Source: a virus
Virus record (IMG/VR): IMGVR_UViG_3300047287_000201
Coordinates: 1-32,246 of that record
Strand: one strand, 5' to 3'
Length of the DNA: 32,246 nt
The position numbers and the translations under genes are program-made. The notes beneath the pieces are model-generated. The model had not been told where the DNA came from. It worked only from the letters and a program-made list of their open reading frames with translations, and ran no database searches. Positions 1 to 6,580 of the stretch are shown here, piece by piece (within the stretch, counting starts at the first letter, position 1; each line of letters opens with the position of its first letter).

Positions 1-3
1 TTC

Positions 4-19
4 TAATAGATAGTGGTAG
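4..19 (+). promoter_or_regulatory. Degenerate phage-type promoter box
   Basis: TAATAGATA followed by GTGGTAG resembles the boxes at 2582 and 31991 (TAATAGATATAAGTGTAG) but is two bases shorter. It runs directly into GCAATCTTTA, a leader motif also found exactly at 3001. It sits at the window edge and precedes the first gene, so a promoter is plausible, though weaker than the other copies. Confidence 0.4.
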
Positions 20-42
20 CAATCTTTAAAACAGGAGATAAA

Positions 43-207
43 ATGGAAAAGCAATTAGGGTCAGTAATACTAATTTTGGTATCTTTAGTAGGTGTAGGAC
101 TAGCCTTTACGTTTCTAGGTCCGTTTTTTGGGGCGCTTATCCTCCTTAAATCTATCTTTGACGACATCCCAGACGCAATTAAAAAATACAACGAGGAGAC
201 AAAATGA
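43..207 (+). CDS. Small membrane protein, unknown function
   Basis: A 54-residue protein. The ATG at 43 is preceded by GGAG with good spacing. Residues about 7-45 are almost wholly hydrophobic (valine, leucine, glycine, phenylalanine), probably one long or two short membrane segments. They are followed by an acidic and lysine-rich tail (DDIPDAIKKYNEETK), probably cytoplasmic. It is the first gene after the promoter-like box, and its stop overlaps the next start (ATGA). Small membrane proteins of this kind are common among early phage genes. No family is recognised, and a holin is unlikely because it lies far from the endolysin gene. Confidence 0.7.
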   Translation: MEKQLGSVILILVSLVGVGLAFTFLGPFFGALILLKSIFDDIPDAIKKYNEETK

Positions 208-440
208 AATCACTAAAGCAACAATTCAACGTCAAGTTTGAAGAATACCTAAAAGTAAAGCAATTGGAACCGGGTTTGGTACAGGTCCCGGTCGAAAACA
301 TTTTACAAGATTTTTTAGCCTTTTCCCAAACAGTCCCCGCCACAAAAGCCATGTTAGGTAGGGCTTTAACTAAAAAATTCCTAAAAAAACAGTGCCATGT
401 ACGTTTAACTCAAACGTACTTTTTAAACAAAAACATTTAA
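204..440 (+). CDS. Small basic protein, possibly winged-helix-like, before the helicase gene
   Basis: A 78-residue basic protein. Its start overlaps the previous stop and has an exact GGAGACAA ribosome-binding site at 195-202. The middle and C-terminal part (residues about 28-78: VENILQDFLAF, LGRALTKKFLKKQCHVR, TYFLNKNI) resembles the small winged-helix domain at the C-terminus of many phage D5/VapE primase-helicases, where LGRAL...KGF...K...YW is a common pattern. The next gene is such a helicase, so this may be an accessory or a split-off domain. The family assignment is inference from pattern and position only. Confidence 0.65.
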   Translation: MKSLKQQFNVKFEEYLKVKQLEPGLVQVPVENILQDFLAFSQTVPATKAMLGRALTKKFLKKQCHVRLTQTYFLNKNI

Positions 441-458
441 TCGCCTACAGGAGACAGT

Positions 459-1691
459 ATGAGCGAAATCCTTAAGAATCCCAGACTTTATGTCAATAAA
501 TACCTAGAAACAAACAACATTTCGGTGAACGAACGGGGGGAACTTATTTGTTCATCTGGTAAAAACAACCTAGATCTATTTAACACAATGTACCTAGACT
601 ACGACCAACAGGTACGAGCCCATAATGCTAATGAAGCTACAAAAGCTGCCAACATTAGGGACAAAGTATCCGTAATCCCTGAGAAAATGATGCAAAAAGC
701 GCTAGACGAACTCATTTCGTCAAAGAAAATCACGTACCGGATAGAAACTATAAACTCTTTGCAATGTAAAACTGAGGATTTATCGGAAACTAAGAGGTTT
801 ATCCAAGCCTTGACCGGGAAGGTTACAGACGAAGACTTGGCCGTACTAAGCCATTGGATGTGGCAGGTTAAAACCAAAATGAAGCAAGGTTCTCCTTCAT
901 ACCACATTATGCCTATTTTCTTTGGGAAACAGGAAGGTGGTAAAACCGTAGCCCTCAACAAACTAATTGGTCCCATCAACAACTTCCGACTCAACATCTC
1001 CCTGGAACAGATGACAGACGACCGTTACTTTAAAGCTATGTCAGAGAATTTCGTCATCGTGTTTGATGAGATGGAACGGGCTGATCGAACAGACATTGAC
1101 GCCTTGAAGAAACAAGTTACAATTGACTTCAATGATTACAGACCTTTAGGTACAAACTCGGTTTTCAAAGTCCGTCAAGCCTGCTCATTTATTGGGGCTA
1201 CAAATAGACCAGTTGCCGAACAGATCGTTGACTCTACAGGCATGCGACGTTTCTGGCAGGTTGACTGTATGGACAAGCTTGACTGGAATGTACTTAATTC
1301 AATAAATTATACAGCCATGTGGCAAGGAATTGACGAAAACAGAGTAGACGGCTATATCCTCGATAAGATTAACGAAATCAGAGCTAAGCAGCAAGGTTTG
1401 GTCGCCAAAGAGGAGTTGCAGATGTTTATCGAATCAAAAAGTTTGGATAGTACAAAAACTGGTAAAAAAGTGACATCAGAGGATTTATACCGAGAATATA
1501 AGTTTTGGTCACAAGACAACGGGTTTAAACCAATGAACAATGTATGGTTTGGCCGTAAAATGGCAGGTAAAGGTTTTAAAACATCTGTCATAAAAATGGC
1601 AGGGAAAACCCATAACGTATATGACCTCAACACAGACTGCCAACTCGATGACATTTCATCGACCAAAACACTATACAAGGACTTTATCTAA
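459..1691 (+). CDS. VapE/D5-like replicative helicase (SF3-type ATPase)
   Basis: A 410-residue AAA+ ATPase of the virulence-associated-E/D5 type, expected to unwind DNA at the phage replication fork with the primase encoded next. Visible motifs are Walker A GKQEGGKT (156-163), Walker B FVIVFDEME with D203/E204, a sensor-1-like GATNR (246-250) and the conserved basic GMRRFW (261-266), which probably carries the arginine finger. Residues 337-390 look like the usual C-terminal winged helix (DLYREYKFW...NGFKPMN...FGRKMAGKGF). The start is supported by GGAGACA at 450-456. The stop overlaps the primase start (TAATG), so the two are probably translationally coupled. The family is clear. The direct role in replication is inferred from the pairing with a primase. 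Confidence 0.9.
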   Translation: MSEILKNPRLYVNKYLETNNISVNERGELICSSGKNNLDLFNTMYLDYDQQVRAHNANEATKAANIRDKVSVIPEKMMQKALDELISSKKITYRIETINSLQCKTEDLSETKRFIQALTGKVTDEDLAVLSHWMWQVKTKMKQGSPSYHIMPIFFGKQEGGKTVALNKLIGPINNFRLNISLEQMTDDRYFKAMSENFVIVFDEMERADRTDIDALKKQVTIDFNDYRPLGTNSVFKVRQACSFIGATNRPVAEQIVDSTGMRRFWQVDCMDKLDWNVLNSINYTAMWQGIDENRVDGYILDKINEIRAKQQGLVAKEELQMFIESKSLDSTKTGKKVTSEDLYREYKFWSQDNGFKPMNNVWFGRKMAGKGFKTSVIKMAGKTHNVYDLNTDCQLDDISSTKTLYKDFI

Positions 1692-2560
1692 TGGATAACA
1701 TTACGTTTTTTGCTACCTTGTTCGATCCGGATGAATACACATGTTTTGCATCACATATTAAAGGTACTCGTGTATATTCTGTTGAACAACAACTCGATAA
1801 GGCACATACCTGGGCTTCATTTTTCTGTATCAACCCATTAAATCCTTCAAACGATTTAAGCCCTACTGAAGAGTATCATAACATTGATAAACCTCGTCGG
1901 GCCGATCACAACGTTGTGGTTTATCGAAACATTCTCGTTGAAATGGACTCGGTTCCTCTAGATCAGCAAGAGGATTTTATAAAAAACACAGGAATGCCGT
2001 ATAGTTCCGCTGTTTATAGCGGAGGAAAATCAATCCACTATATCATCAGCCTGGAAATCCCCCTTCTGACAGAATCTGATTACCGGGACCTAACCGAACG
2101 AGTCTACAAAGCTTTAGGAGGAAAATCCGTCGTTGATACGTCGTGCAAGAACCCCTCACGACTGTCCAGGGTTCCAAACGCTTTCCGTTACGACAAACAA
2201 CAATACCAAAAACTTATATATGTGGGCGACCGCGTTAAAAACTCTGACCTGGAATCATGGCTAATCTCTAAAAAAGTTTACAAAAAGGAAGAAAAACTAA
2301 ACTTAAAAGCGTTTTCCGACAAGTCAAAACCAGCAACTTATGTATCCAACGGAGTTATATCAGGATTCACACTTAATTTTATCATGTTTGGGGCGCCCCA
2401 GGGTGAACGTAATTCATCTTTGTTTCGGGCAGCATGTGACATGTTCAAATGTGGGTATGGAGAAGACGATGTATATGCACGTCTATCAGGACCTTCTGGC
2501 TTGGACGACCAGGAAGTCCGTAGGACCTTGAAATCCGCCAAAAATAAAGTGACTAAATAA
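1691..2560 (+). CDS. Primase of the archaeo-eukaryotic (AEP/PrimPol) type
   Basis: A 289-residue protein that would synthesise primers, and perhaps DNA, for phage replication. The core has the AEP signatures: an acidic pair in ILVEMD (E84, D86), SGGKSIH with H116, a later aspartate (D149 in VVDTS), and NPSRLSRVPN (154-163), typical of phage primase-polymerases. The C-terminal 65 residues (GERNSSLFRAACDMF...LDDQEVRRTLKSAKNK) match the small helical PriCT-like domain often found behind AEP cores. Its start overlaps the helicase stop. The first catalytic position is Glu-x-Asp rather than the textbook Asp-x-Asp, so activity should not be assumed. No replicative DNA polymerase is visible in the window. 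Confidence 0.87.
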   Translation: MDNITFFATLFDPDEYTCFASHIKGTRVYSVEQQLDKAHTWASFFCINPLNPSNDLSPTEEYHNIDKPRRADHNVVVYRNILVEMDSVPLDQQEDFIKNTGMPYSSAVYSGGKSIHYIISLEIPLLTESDYRDLTERVYKALGGKSVVDTSCKNPSRLSRVPNAFRYDKQQYQKLIYVGDRVKNSDLESWLISKKVYKKEEKLNLKAFSDKSKPATYVSNGVISGFTLNFIMFGAPQGERNSSLFRAACDMFKCGYGEDDVYARLSGPSGLDDQEVRRTLKSAKNKVTK

Positions 2561-2581
2561 TTTACATACGTCTCCTATTTT

Positions 2582-2600
2582 TAATAGATATAAACAGCAG
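2582..2600 (+). promoter_or_regulatory. Phage-type promoter, GATATAA subclass
   Basis: TAATAGATATAAACAGCAG lies 25 bp upstream of the winged-helix gene. The first 16 bases are identical to the box at 4593 and the first 12 to the box at 31991. No conserved -35 box is seen upstream. The fixed TAATA start and spacing suggest a T7-like RNA polymerase. Confidence 0.65.
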
Positions 2601-2624
2601 TAATCTTAAAAAAAAGGAGACCAT

Positions 2625-2885
2625 ATGAAAAAAAGTACAAAACGCCTTTCTTACGAGCAATTCCAAACAGAGCACGGTTCCACCGTCGCTCACAAGATTT
2701 ACCGCTTTCTGCGGGAACAAAATACAGCCCTATCACGGCAACAAATCGCAAACGAAATGGGTATTCGCCTGTCAACTGTATGCGGCCAAATTCACCCCAT
2801 GCTAGACGCAGGACTTGTTGTCACACAAGGGACTACCACCGATCCCGACTCGGGACGTAAGGTCGAACTCATTTTTGCGGTTTAG
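2625..2885 (+). CDS. Small winged-helix DNA-binding protein
   Basis: An 86-residue protein with a classic winged-helix layout. Helix 1 is AHKIYRFLREQ (about 22-32), the helix-turn-helix is LSRQQIANEMGIRLSTVCGQIHPML (36-60), and the wing is DAGLVVTQGTTTDPDSGRKVELIFAV (61-86). This is the pattern of MarR/replication-terminator-like regulators and of many phage early proteins. It has its own promoter (2582) and a GGAGAC ribosome-binding site. A possible operator palindrome lies 40 bp after its stop. It could regulate early transcription or act in replication; the sequence does not decide between them. Confidence 0.8.
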   Translation: MKKSTKRLSYEQFQTEHGSTVAHKIYRFLREQNTALSRQQIANEMGIRLSTVCGQIHPMLDAGLVVTQGTTTDPDSGRKVELIFAV

Positions 2886-2945
2886 CCAAATCGAATTAAA
2901 CGGCACTACAAAAATAATTTTCCCCAAATCGAATACGTTCGATTT
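2886..2945. promoter_or_regulatory. Operator-like palindrome with an extra half-site
   Basis: Positions 2926-2945 form a near-perfect palindrome, AAATCGAA-TACG-TTCGATTT, with 8-base arms. The 11-mer CCAAATCGAAT occurs at both 2886 and 2924, 38 bp apart. The reverse complement of the palindrome matches 31461-31480 at 19 of 20 positions. It lies in the longest gap of the early region, upstream of the gene at 3036. A T-run follows at 2953-2959, so an AT-rich terminator is an alternative. The second copy, next to a DNA-binding protein gene, favours an operator. Confidence 0.55.
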
Positions 2946-3035
2946 AAAAAGATTTTTTTAAAAAGTGTCTAAAATTTTAACAACTTATATTAAAAACAAA
3001 GCAATCTTTAGATTGTAACATACAAGGAGACAAAA

Positions 3036-3233
3036 ATGCAAGAATTAAGTTACGAAACCCTTCTATTAGCGCAACGGTTGTATATATATAAACAAATAGT
3101 GTTGGCAACCCCCACACTTATGGCGACCCTGGACCCTCGGTTTTTCGCCGCCAAAAATGGCCGAGTATATCCGACCAAACTACTGACCCGCACAATCAAA
3201 ACCATGGCGTACAAATCACAGACGCTACAGTAA
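3036..3233 (+). CDS. Hypothetical small basic protein
   Basis: A 65-residue protein of unknown family. The start is strongly supported by GGAGACAA at 3026-3033. The protein is helix-rich at the N-terminus (LSYETLLLAQRLYIYKQIV) and basic at the C-terminus (KLLTRTIKTMAYKSQ), with no signal or clear membrane segment. Its leader carries GCAATCTTTA, as does the leader of the first gene. The palindrome at 2926-2945 lies upstream, so it may be controlled with the gene at 31525. No function can be assigned. Confidence 0.65.
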   Translation: MQELSYETLLLAQRLYIYKQIVLATPTLMATLDPRFFAAKNGRVYPTKLLTRTIKTMAYKSQTLQ

Positions 3234-3249
3234 TCTATATATTAAGGAG
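3231..3249 (+). promoter_or_regulatory. Weak promoter-like box
   Basis: TAATCTATATATTAAGGAG matches 14 of 19 positions of the box at 4593. It overlaps the stop codon of the gene before it, as several stronger boxes do. The AGGAG end also serves as the ribosome-binding site of the next gene, so part of the match has another explanation. Confidence 0.25.
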
Positions 3250-3255
3250 AAAAAA

Positions 3256-3645
3256 ATGAAAAAGAAGTCAAACGCCCAAATGGGCCTCGAACCAAAATCC
3301 TTCCCAAAGCACAAGCAATGGGCTGTAGATCAAGATTATAAAAAAGATCTCGATCCTGAAGCAGCCGAATGGTTAGGTCGCTTTAACCAAGAATACTACC
3401 GAAACCGCTTCGAGTCAATAGAAAAAGACCTGCACAACACCCCAGAACTCAAAAAATCTTGCTACAGCAACGAAAACGCCCGTAACCGGGACCTGTATGC
3501 TATCAAATCAACAGGAAATATGGTCGATGATTTCGGTTATTCCGACGATAATGACCACTTTATTTCGGAGTTGGACTTAGTTTCTGATGGCATAAACCAT
3601 GAAGATTCGTTAATCGCAATGATCGACGCAAAAGGAAACAAATGA
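3256..3645 (+). CDS. Unknown protein, paralogue of the gene at 4799
   Basis: A 129-residue, highly charged soluble protein. Residues 43-81 (FNQEYYR...LHNTPELKKSCYS...ARNRDL) closely match residues 63-101 of the protein at 4799 (FNNEYYR...LHNTDELRKSVYD...AKNRDI). The acidic C-termini also correspond (HEDSLIAMID against TEDTLIEILD). The asparagine/arginine-rich NARNRD motif and acidic tail could suit a nucleic-acid or protein adaptor role, but I recognise no named family. The stop overlaps the start of the phosphoesterase gene. The start at 3256 has AAGGAGA upstream. Confidence 0.75.
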   Translation: MKKKSNAQMGLEPKSFPKHKQWAVDQDYKKDLDPEAAEWLGRFNQEYYRNRFESIEKDLHNTPELKKSCYSNENARNRDLYAIKSTGNMVDDFGYSDDNDHFISELDLVSDGINHEDSLIAMIDAKGNK

Positions 3646-4337
3646 AACAAAGTATTTTAGTTATTTCAGATTTCCACGCCCCGTATAACCACCCAGATGC
3701 GATAGCTTTTTTGGCAGCGTGTAAAAGGAAGTTTAAACCCACAGACGTTGTTTGTATTGGGGACGAGGTTGATTATCATGCCCTGTCATTCCATGACTCT
3801 GACCCAGACCTTCCAAGTGCTGGGGATGAACTCAAACTTGCCATAAAACAAATGAAAAAGCTCTATAAGTTATTCCCTAAAGTGACCGTTATTGAGTCTA
3901 ATCATGGCTCCATGGTCCTTAGAAAGGGATTAGCTAATGGAATGCCCAAAGCTGTATTAAAGAGTTATAACGACATCCTGGAAGCCCCCAAAGGATGGAA
4001 GTGGGTGTTTGACACTAAAATAAAGACTCCAATGGGTCCAGTTTATTTCTGTCACGGTAAGTCTGCCGCCGCTGGCCGGTTGGCCTCTCAGTACGGTATG
4101 TCCACCGTGCAAGGCCATTATCACGAACGTGCTCAGATCACATATATCAGTACACCCGAAAAACTCATGTTTGACGCTCACACAGGCTGCCTAGCAGACG
4201 ATAAAAGTTTAGCTCTGGGTTACAACAAGATTAACCCTAAGCGTCCTATAGTGTCGATCCTAGTAATCATAGATGGTATCCCGCAACTTATCCCGATGGT
4301 TTTAAACAAAAACGGCAGGTGGAATGGTAAATTATGA
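3642..4337 (+). CDS. Calcineurin-like metallophosphoesterase
   Basis: A 231-residue two-metal phosphoesterase. The ordered motifs are all present: SDFH (D10, H12), GDEVDYH (D41, D44, H46), a SNHG (86-89) version of GNH(D/E), CHG with H138, and GHYH (H159, H161). This suggests an active enzyme on a nucleic acid or nucleotide phosphate. Phages carry such enzymes among early genes, where roles in DNA repair/processing or in nucleotide-signal removal are considered; the substrate here is unknown. The usual Asn-His-Asp/Glu is Asn-His-Gly. The gene overlaps its neighbours on both sides and lies between the two paralogous genes at 3256 and 4799. Confidence 0.88.
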   Translation: MKQSILVISDFHAPYNHPDAIAFLAACKRKFKPTDVVCIGDEVDYHALSFHDSDPDLPSAGDELKLAIKQMKKLYKLFPKVTVIESNHGSMVLRKGLANGMPKAVLKSYNDILEAPKGWKWVFDTKIKTPMGPVYFCHGKSAAAGRLASQYGMSTVQGHYHERAQITYISTPEKLMFDAHTGCLADDKSLALGYNKINPKRPIVSILVIIDGIPQLIPMVLNKNGRWNGKL

Positions 4338-4408
4338 ATAAAGTTTTGACAGTTGGTCTAACATTAATCGACATCCAATGGGATGTACCTAAAAAGGAAA
4401 CAAAATAA
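4334..4408 (+). CDS. Possible 24-residue mini-protein
   Basis: A short frame that begins in an ATGA overlap with the phosphoesterase stop and ends in a TAATG overlap with the next gene. The position suggests translational coupling. The beginning, MNKVLTVGLTLIDI, resembles MNKFLTAITTINVI at 4617, so it may be a shortened copy of that gene. At this length it could also be only a spacer that couples translation. Confidence 0.35.
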   Translation: MNKVLTVGLTLIDIQWDVPKKETK

Positions 4409-4566
4409 TGGCAACTACTATCGCTTTAACCATTCTAGTTCTCAAAGTTTTGATGGCTTGTGTCATTTCTTCTTTTATTATTTTGGCATCAATAAGTGTA
4501 TTTATTTGGTTATCTCTAAAATGGGATGACTATAAAGCTTGGAAAGAGAGAATCAAAGACGTTTAA
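4408..4566 (+). CDS. Small single-span membrane protein
   Basis: A 52-residue protein with one long hydrophobic stretch, residues about 4-37 (isoleucine, leucine, valine, phenylalanine, ending FIWLSLKW), and a charged C-terminal tail DDYKAWKERIKDV. The start overlaps the stop of the preceding mini-frame, and AAAAAGGAAA upstream can serve as a ribosome-binding site. It has no recognised family. It is probably an inner-membrane early protein. Confidence 0.55.
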   Translation: MATTIALTILVLKVLMACVISSFIILASISVFIWLSLKWDDYKAWKERIKDV

Positions 4567-4592
4567 CCTAGATAGTCAAATACTAAAATTTT

Positions 4593-4611
4593 TAATAGAT
4601 ATAAACAGGAG
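4593..4611 (+). promoter_or_regulatory. Phage-type promoter, GATATAA subclass
   Basis: TAATAGATATAAACAGGAG is identical to the box at 2582 over its first 16 bases. The AGGAG at its end doubles as the ribosome-binding site of the gene at 4617, so the transcript would have a very short leader. Confidence 0.65.
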
Positions 4612-4616
4612 TAATT

Positions 4617-4796
4617 ATGAATAAATTTTTGACAGCTATAACAACGATCAATGTAATCGGAGCATTATTTTTCGTTTCAACGGTAATGTTCGGTGAACCA
4701 ACCCCAAAGGATGCCTTCATGGCCGTCCTAACCCTAGGGGGTGCTATTGCAGGAATCGGAGCAATTAAAATCCAAAACCTATCAACAAAGGGATAA
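4617..4796 (+). CDS. Small two-span membrane protein
   Basis: A 59-residue protein starting 6 bp after AGGAG. It has two hydrophobic segments, about 4-24 (LTAITTINVIGALFFVSTVMF) and 33-52 (AFMAVLTLGGAIAGIGAIKI), separated by a short GEPTPKD turn. That gives a membrane hairpin with a short polar C-terminus. The N-terminus resembles that of the mini-frame at 4334. The size and topology fit a holin-like or host-membrane-modifying protein. The lysis genes are 26 kb away, so a lysis role is doubtful. Confidence 0.6.
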   Translation: MNKFLTAITTINVIGALFFVSTVMFGEPTPKDAFMAVLTLGGAIAGIGAIKIQNLSTKG

Positions 4797-4798
4797 GT

Positions 4799-5311
4799 AT
4801 GAGTGGAGTTAGCAAGAAAGCTAAAAAAGTACCAAAACGATGGCTCGGTGCCTTTAAACGAGGGCACCGTTTTTCTGACAGAGCGTTCATTGACGAAGAC
4901 CAAGCCTGGGAAATGCTCGAACGATGGGAAGAGTCTGGTGGTTCTGACAAGGAAGCTGAACAAGTCCTAGACTACCTTACCAAGTTCAACAACGAGTATT
5001 ATCGAGGTGTCCTTAAAAAGGGAGATCCTAACGCCCTCCACAACACTGATGAACTTAGGAAATCTGTTTATGACCGGCAAAATGCCAAGAACCGTGACAT
5101 TATGTCGGTCCAGAACGAAACAGTCAAACGCACCAAGTTTAGACCGAATGAAGATGATAATAACGCGGTGGACGCTGGTACGGATGACCTCGACACGGTA
5201 GGTAAGTCCAAATCTAGGTACACTCCTACACTCAATGAAACAGAAGACACTCTTATAGAGATTTTAGACGGTATTAAGCTATTTAATACCCCAGAAGACC
5301 CCGAACAATAA
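4799..5311 (+). CDS. Unknown protein, paralogue of the gene at 3256
   Basis: A 170-residue charged protein. Residues 63-101 share the FN-EYYR ... LHNT-ELRKS-Y ... NAKNRDI block with the protein at 3256, and the C-terminal acidic helix TEDTLIEILDG is shared as well. It differs by a longer basic N-terminus (KKAKKVPKRWLGAFKRGHR) and an extra helix at 32-60 with many acidic residues. The basic start hints at contact with nucleic acid, but this is inference. It is transcribed with the small membrane gene before it, followed by a promoter at 5316. No named family is recognised. Confidence 0.78.
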   Translation: MSGVSKKAKKVPKRWLGAFKRGHRFSDRAFIDEDQAWEMLERWEESGGSDKEAEQVLDYLTKFNNEYYRGVLKKGDPNALHNTDELRKSVYDRQNAKNRDIMSVQNETVKRTKFRPNEDDNNAVDAGTDDLDTVGKSKSRYTPTLNETEDTLIEILDGIKLFNTPEDPEQ

Positions 5312-5315
5312 CGGT

Positions 5316-5333
5316 TAATACTTATAATAGTAG
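5316..5333 (+). promoter_or_regulatory. Phage-type promoter, CTTATAAT subclass
   Basis: TAATACTTATAATAGTAG matches the boxes at 8506 and 11688 in all but one base. It opens the block of small genes leading into the terminase. The leader of about 55 bases (5333-5386) holds no obvious gene. Confidence 0.7.
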
Positions 5334-5386
5334 AACCACCTAACAGAGCCACCCTATATGGACGCTCATAAATAAGGATGCACACT

Positions 5387-5689
5387 ATGGAAAATAATGA
5401 ACAAAATCAAGCAGTTAAACAACCTGCTCAAGACCTTGTAGATAAGGTACAAGCCACAAAAGCCCTCGTTACAACCCATTCTCTATTGGGCATTGGTATG
5501 TTCCAACATCGCCACTCCGAAGCCCTACAGCAATCAATAGATTTTCTAGCAGCTCTCCACAAACAAATCCTAACCGAATGTCTTAAGCATCCTGATGCCA
5601 ATTTGGTCCCTGACTTGGTTGAATACGCAGAGCAGGCTAAGAAACAAGAAGAAAAACTCGTAGAAGATGCTAAAAAGGAACAGGAGTAA
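5387..5689 (+). CDS. Small helical protein of unknown function
   Basis: A 100-residue protein, glutamine- and lysine-rich and strongly helical. A central motif LLGIGMFQHRHSEALQQSIDFLAALHKQI is followed by a charged coiled-coil-like tail (EYAEQAKKQEEKLVEDAKKEQE). I chose the ATG at 5387, with AAGGA eight bases upstream; an in-frame ATG at 5378 overlaps the ribosome-binding site. It is the first gene after promoter 5316 and lies with three other small genes just before the terminase. The function is unknown. Confidence 0.72.
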   Translation: MENNEQNQAVKQPAQDLVDKVQATKALVTTHSLLGIGMFQHRHSEALQQSIDFLAALHKQILTECLKHPDANLVPDLVEYAEQAKKQEEKLVEDAKKEQE

Positions 5690-5693
5690 TCAC

Positions 5694-5984
5694 ATGGCTA
5701 AACCAAAGAAAACTGAAGTAAAAGAATCAACCTTTATTGAGCCCAATGTTAAAATTGAAGGACATGATAACGCATTTATCCAGTATGTGGAAACCGACGA
5801 ACCTGAGCTTACTGCTGTAGGTTATGCTCGTGTTCCAGGAACAAACAACTATGCTGCCTATACCCTTACCTTTAAGGGTGATAAGATCGTTAAAATGACT
5901 GTAGATGAGCCAAATCTGAAGCGTATTGCCGAAGACTCGGCTAAGACTATGTTTGTTAACGAACTTATGAAAGACGAGGTTTAA
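5694..5984 (+). CDS. Small acidic protein, unknown function
   Basis: A 96-residue protein. The ATG at 5694 has CAGGAG upstream. A lysine-rich start (AKPKKTEVKE) leads into an apparent beta-rich domain (VKIEGHDNAFIQYVE, VGYARVPGTNNYAAYTLTFKGDKIVKMTV) and an acidic helix (NLKRIAEDSAKTMFVNELMKDEV). The compact alternation suggests a small globular domain. It follows closely after the previous gene and sits 4 bp before the next. It has no recognised family, and its position before the packaging genes does not reveal its role. Confidence 0.72.
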   Translation: MAKPKKTEVKESTFIEPNVKIEGHDNAFIQYVETDEPELTAVGYARVPGTNNYAAYTLTFKGDKIVKMTVDEPNLKRIAEDSAKTMFVNELMKDEV

Positions 5985-5987
5985 TCT

Positions 5988-6395
5988 ATGTCTAAAGATA
6001 AAACATCCTTCCTTGACCTTATTGGACCACTATTCTACCGACTTAATCTAGTTGAACGCGGGGGAGCTAAACTTTCCCTTACTAACTTGGCGGTAATGGT
6101 ATGTATTGTAAAGATTGCAATCGCTCCTACCATCTCTATTGTTGATATGGGGGCATTGCTCCTTTCCTTGTTGAACTATGGGCATAAGCGATATGAGTCA
6201 AATAAAGTCCATAAAGCTGAACTAGACCGCCAAGATAAGGTTGACGCACAGCTCCACAAACACATTGAAACTCATGCAAAAGCTATTAAGCAATTGACCG
6301 AACAAGTGCAAGCTCAAGCTAAAGTAGTTGAAGAAGCTAAGTCGGTTTTGACTGCTCAGAAGATTTCCTCTGCACAAAAGAGGACTCAACTGTAA
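5988..6395 (+). CDS. Membrane protein with coiled-coil tail
   Basis: A 135-residue protein. Residues about 30-62 are hydrophobic (LTNLAVMVCIVKIAIAPTI, then MGALLLSLLNYG), giving one or two membrane spans. Residues 65-130 form a long, charged, alanine/glutamine-rich coiled coil (KAELDRQDKVDAQLHKHIE..., QLTEQVQAQAKVVEEAK). A membrane anchor with a cytoplasmic coiled coil could tether phage or host complexes at the membrane. The stop overlaps the next ATG. No family name is offered. Confidence 0.7.
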   Translation: MSKDKTSFLDLIGPLFYRLNLVERGGAKLSLTNLAVMVCIVKIAIAPTISIVDMGALLLSLLNYGHKRYESNKVHKAELDRQDKVDAQLHKHIETHAKAIKQLTEQVQAQAKVVEEAKSVLTAQKISSAQKRTQL

Positions 6396-6580
6396 TGACT
6401 ATTATAGACCTTATTGAGGAAGCAAAAAAGAAAGATCCAGAGTTTAAACGTAAAATTGAACACAGGCTTAATAAACGTAAAAAATCTCCTGATTTCGAAT
6501 GGTTAATGGATCAACTCGAAAAGGTATTGGGTAAAGAATACGTAAGAAAAGCCGCTAGGGATTTTTTAAATGGAAAATGA
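6395..6580 (+). CDS. Small basic helical protein
   Basis: A 61-residue lysine-rich protein (MTIIDLIEEAKKKDPEFKRK, LNKRKKSPDFEWLMDQLEKVLGKEYVRKAARDFL), mostly helical and without a membrane segment. It starts in an overlap with the previous stop and overlaps the terminase small subunit start by 11 bases, so it is clearly part of the same run. It may be a DNA- or terminase-associated accessory protein, but only its position suggests that. Confidence 0.65.
   Translation: MTIIDLIEEAKKKDPEFKRKIEHRLNKRKKSPDFEWLMDQLEKVLGKEYVRKAARDFLNGK

Noticed and set aside
2926-2959. Terminator reading of the early palindrome
   Set aside because: The stem is AT-rich and the T-run begins eight bases after it. A near copy before another regulator gene, without a T-run, makes an operator more likely.
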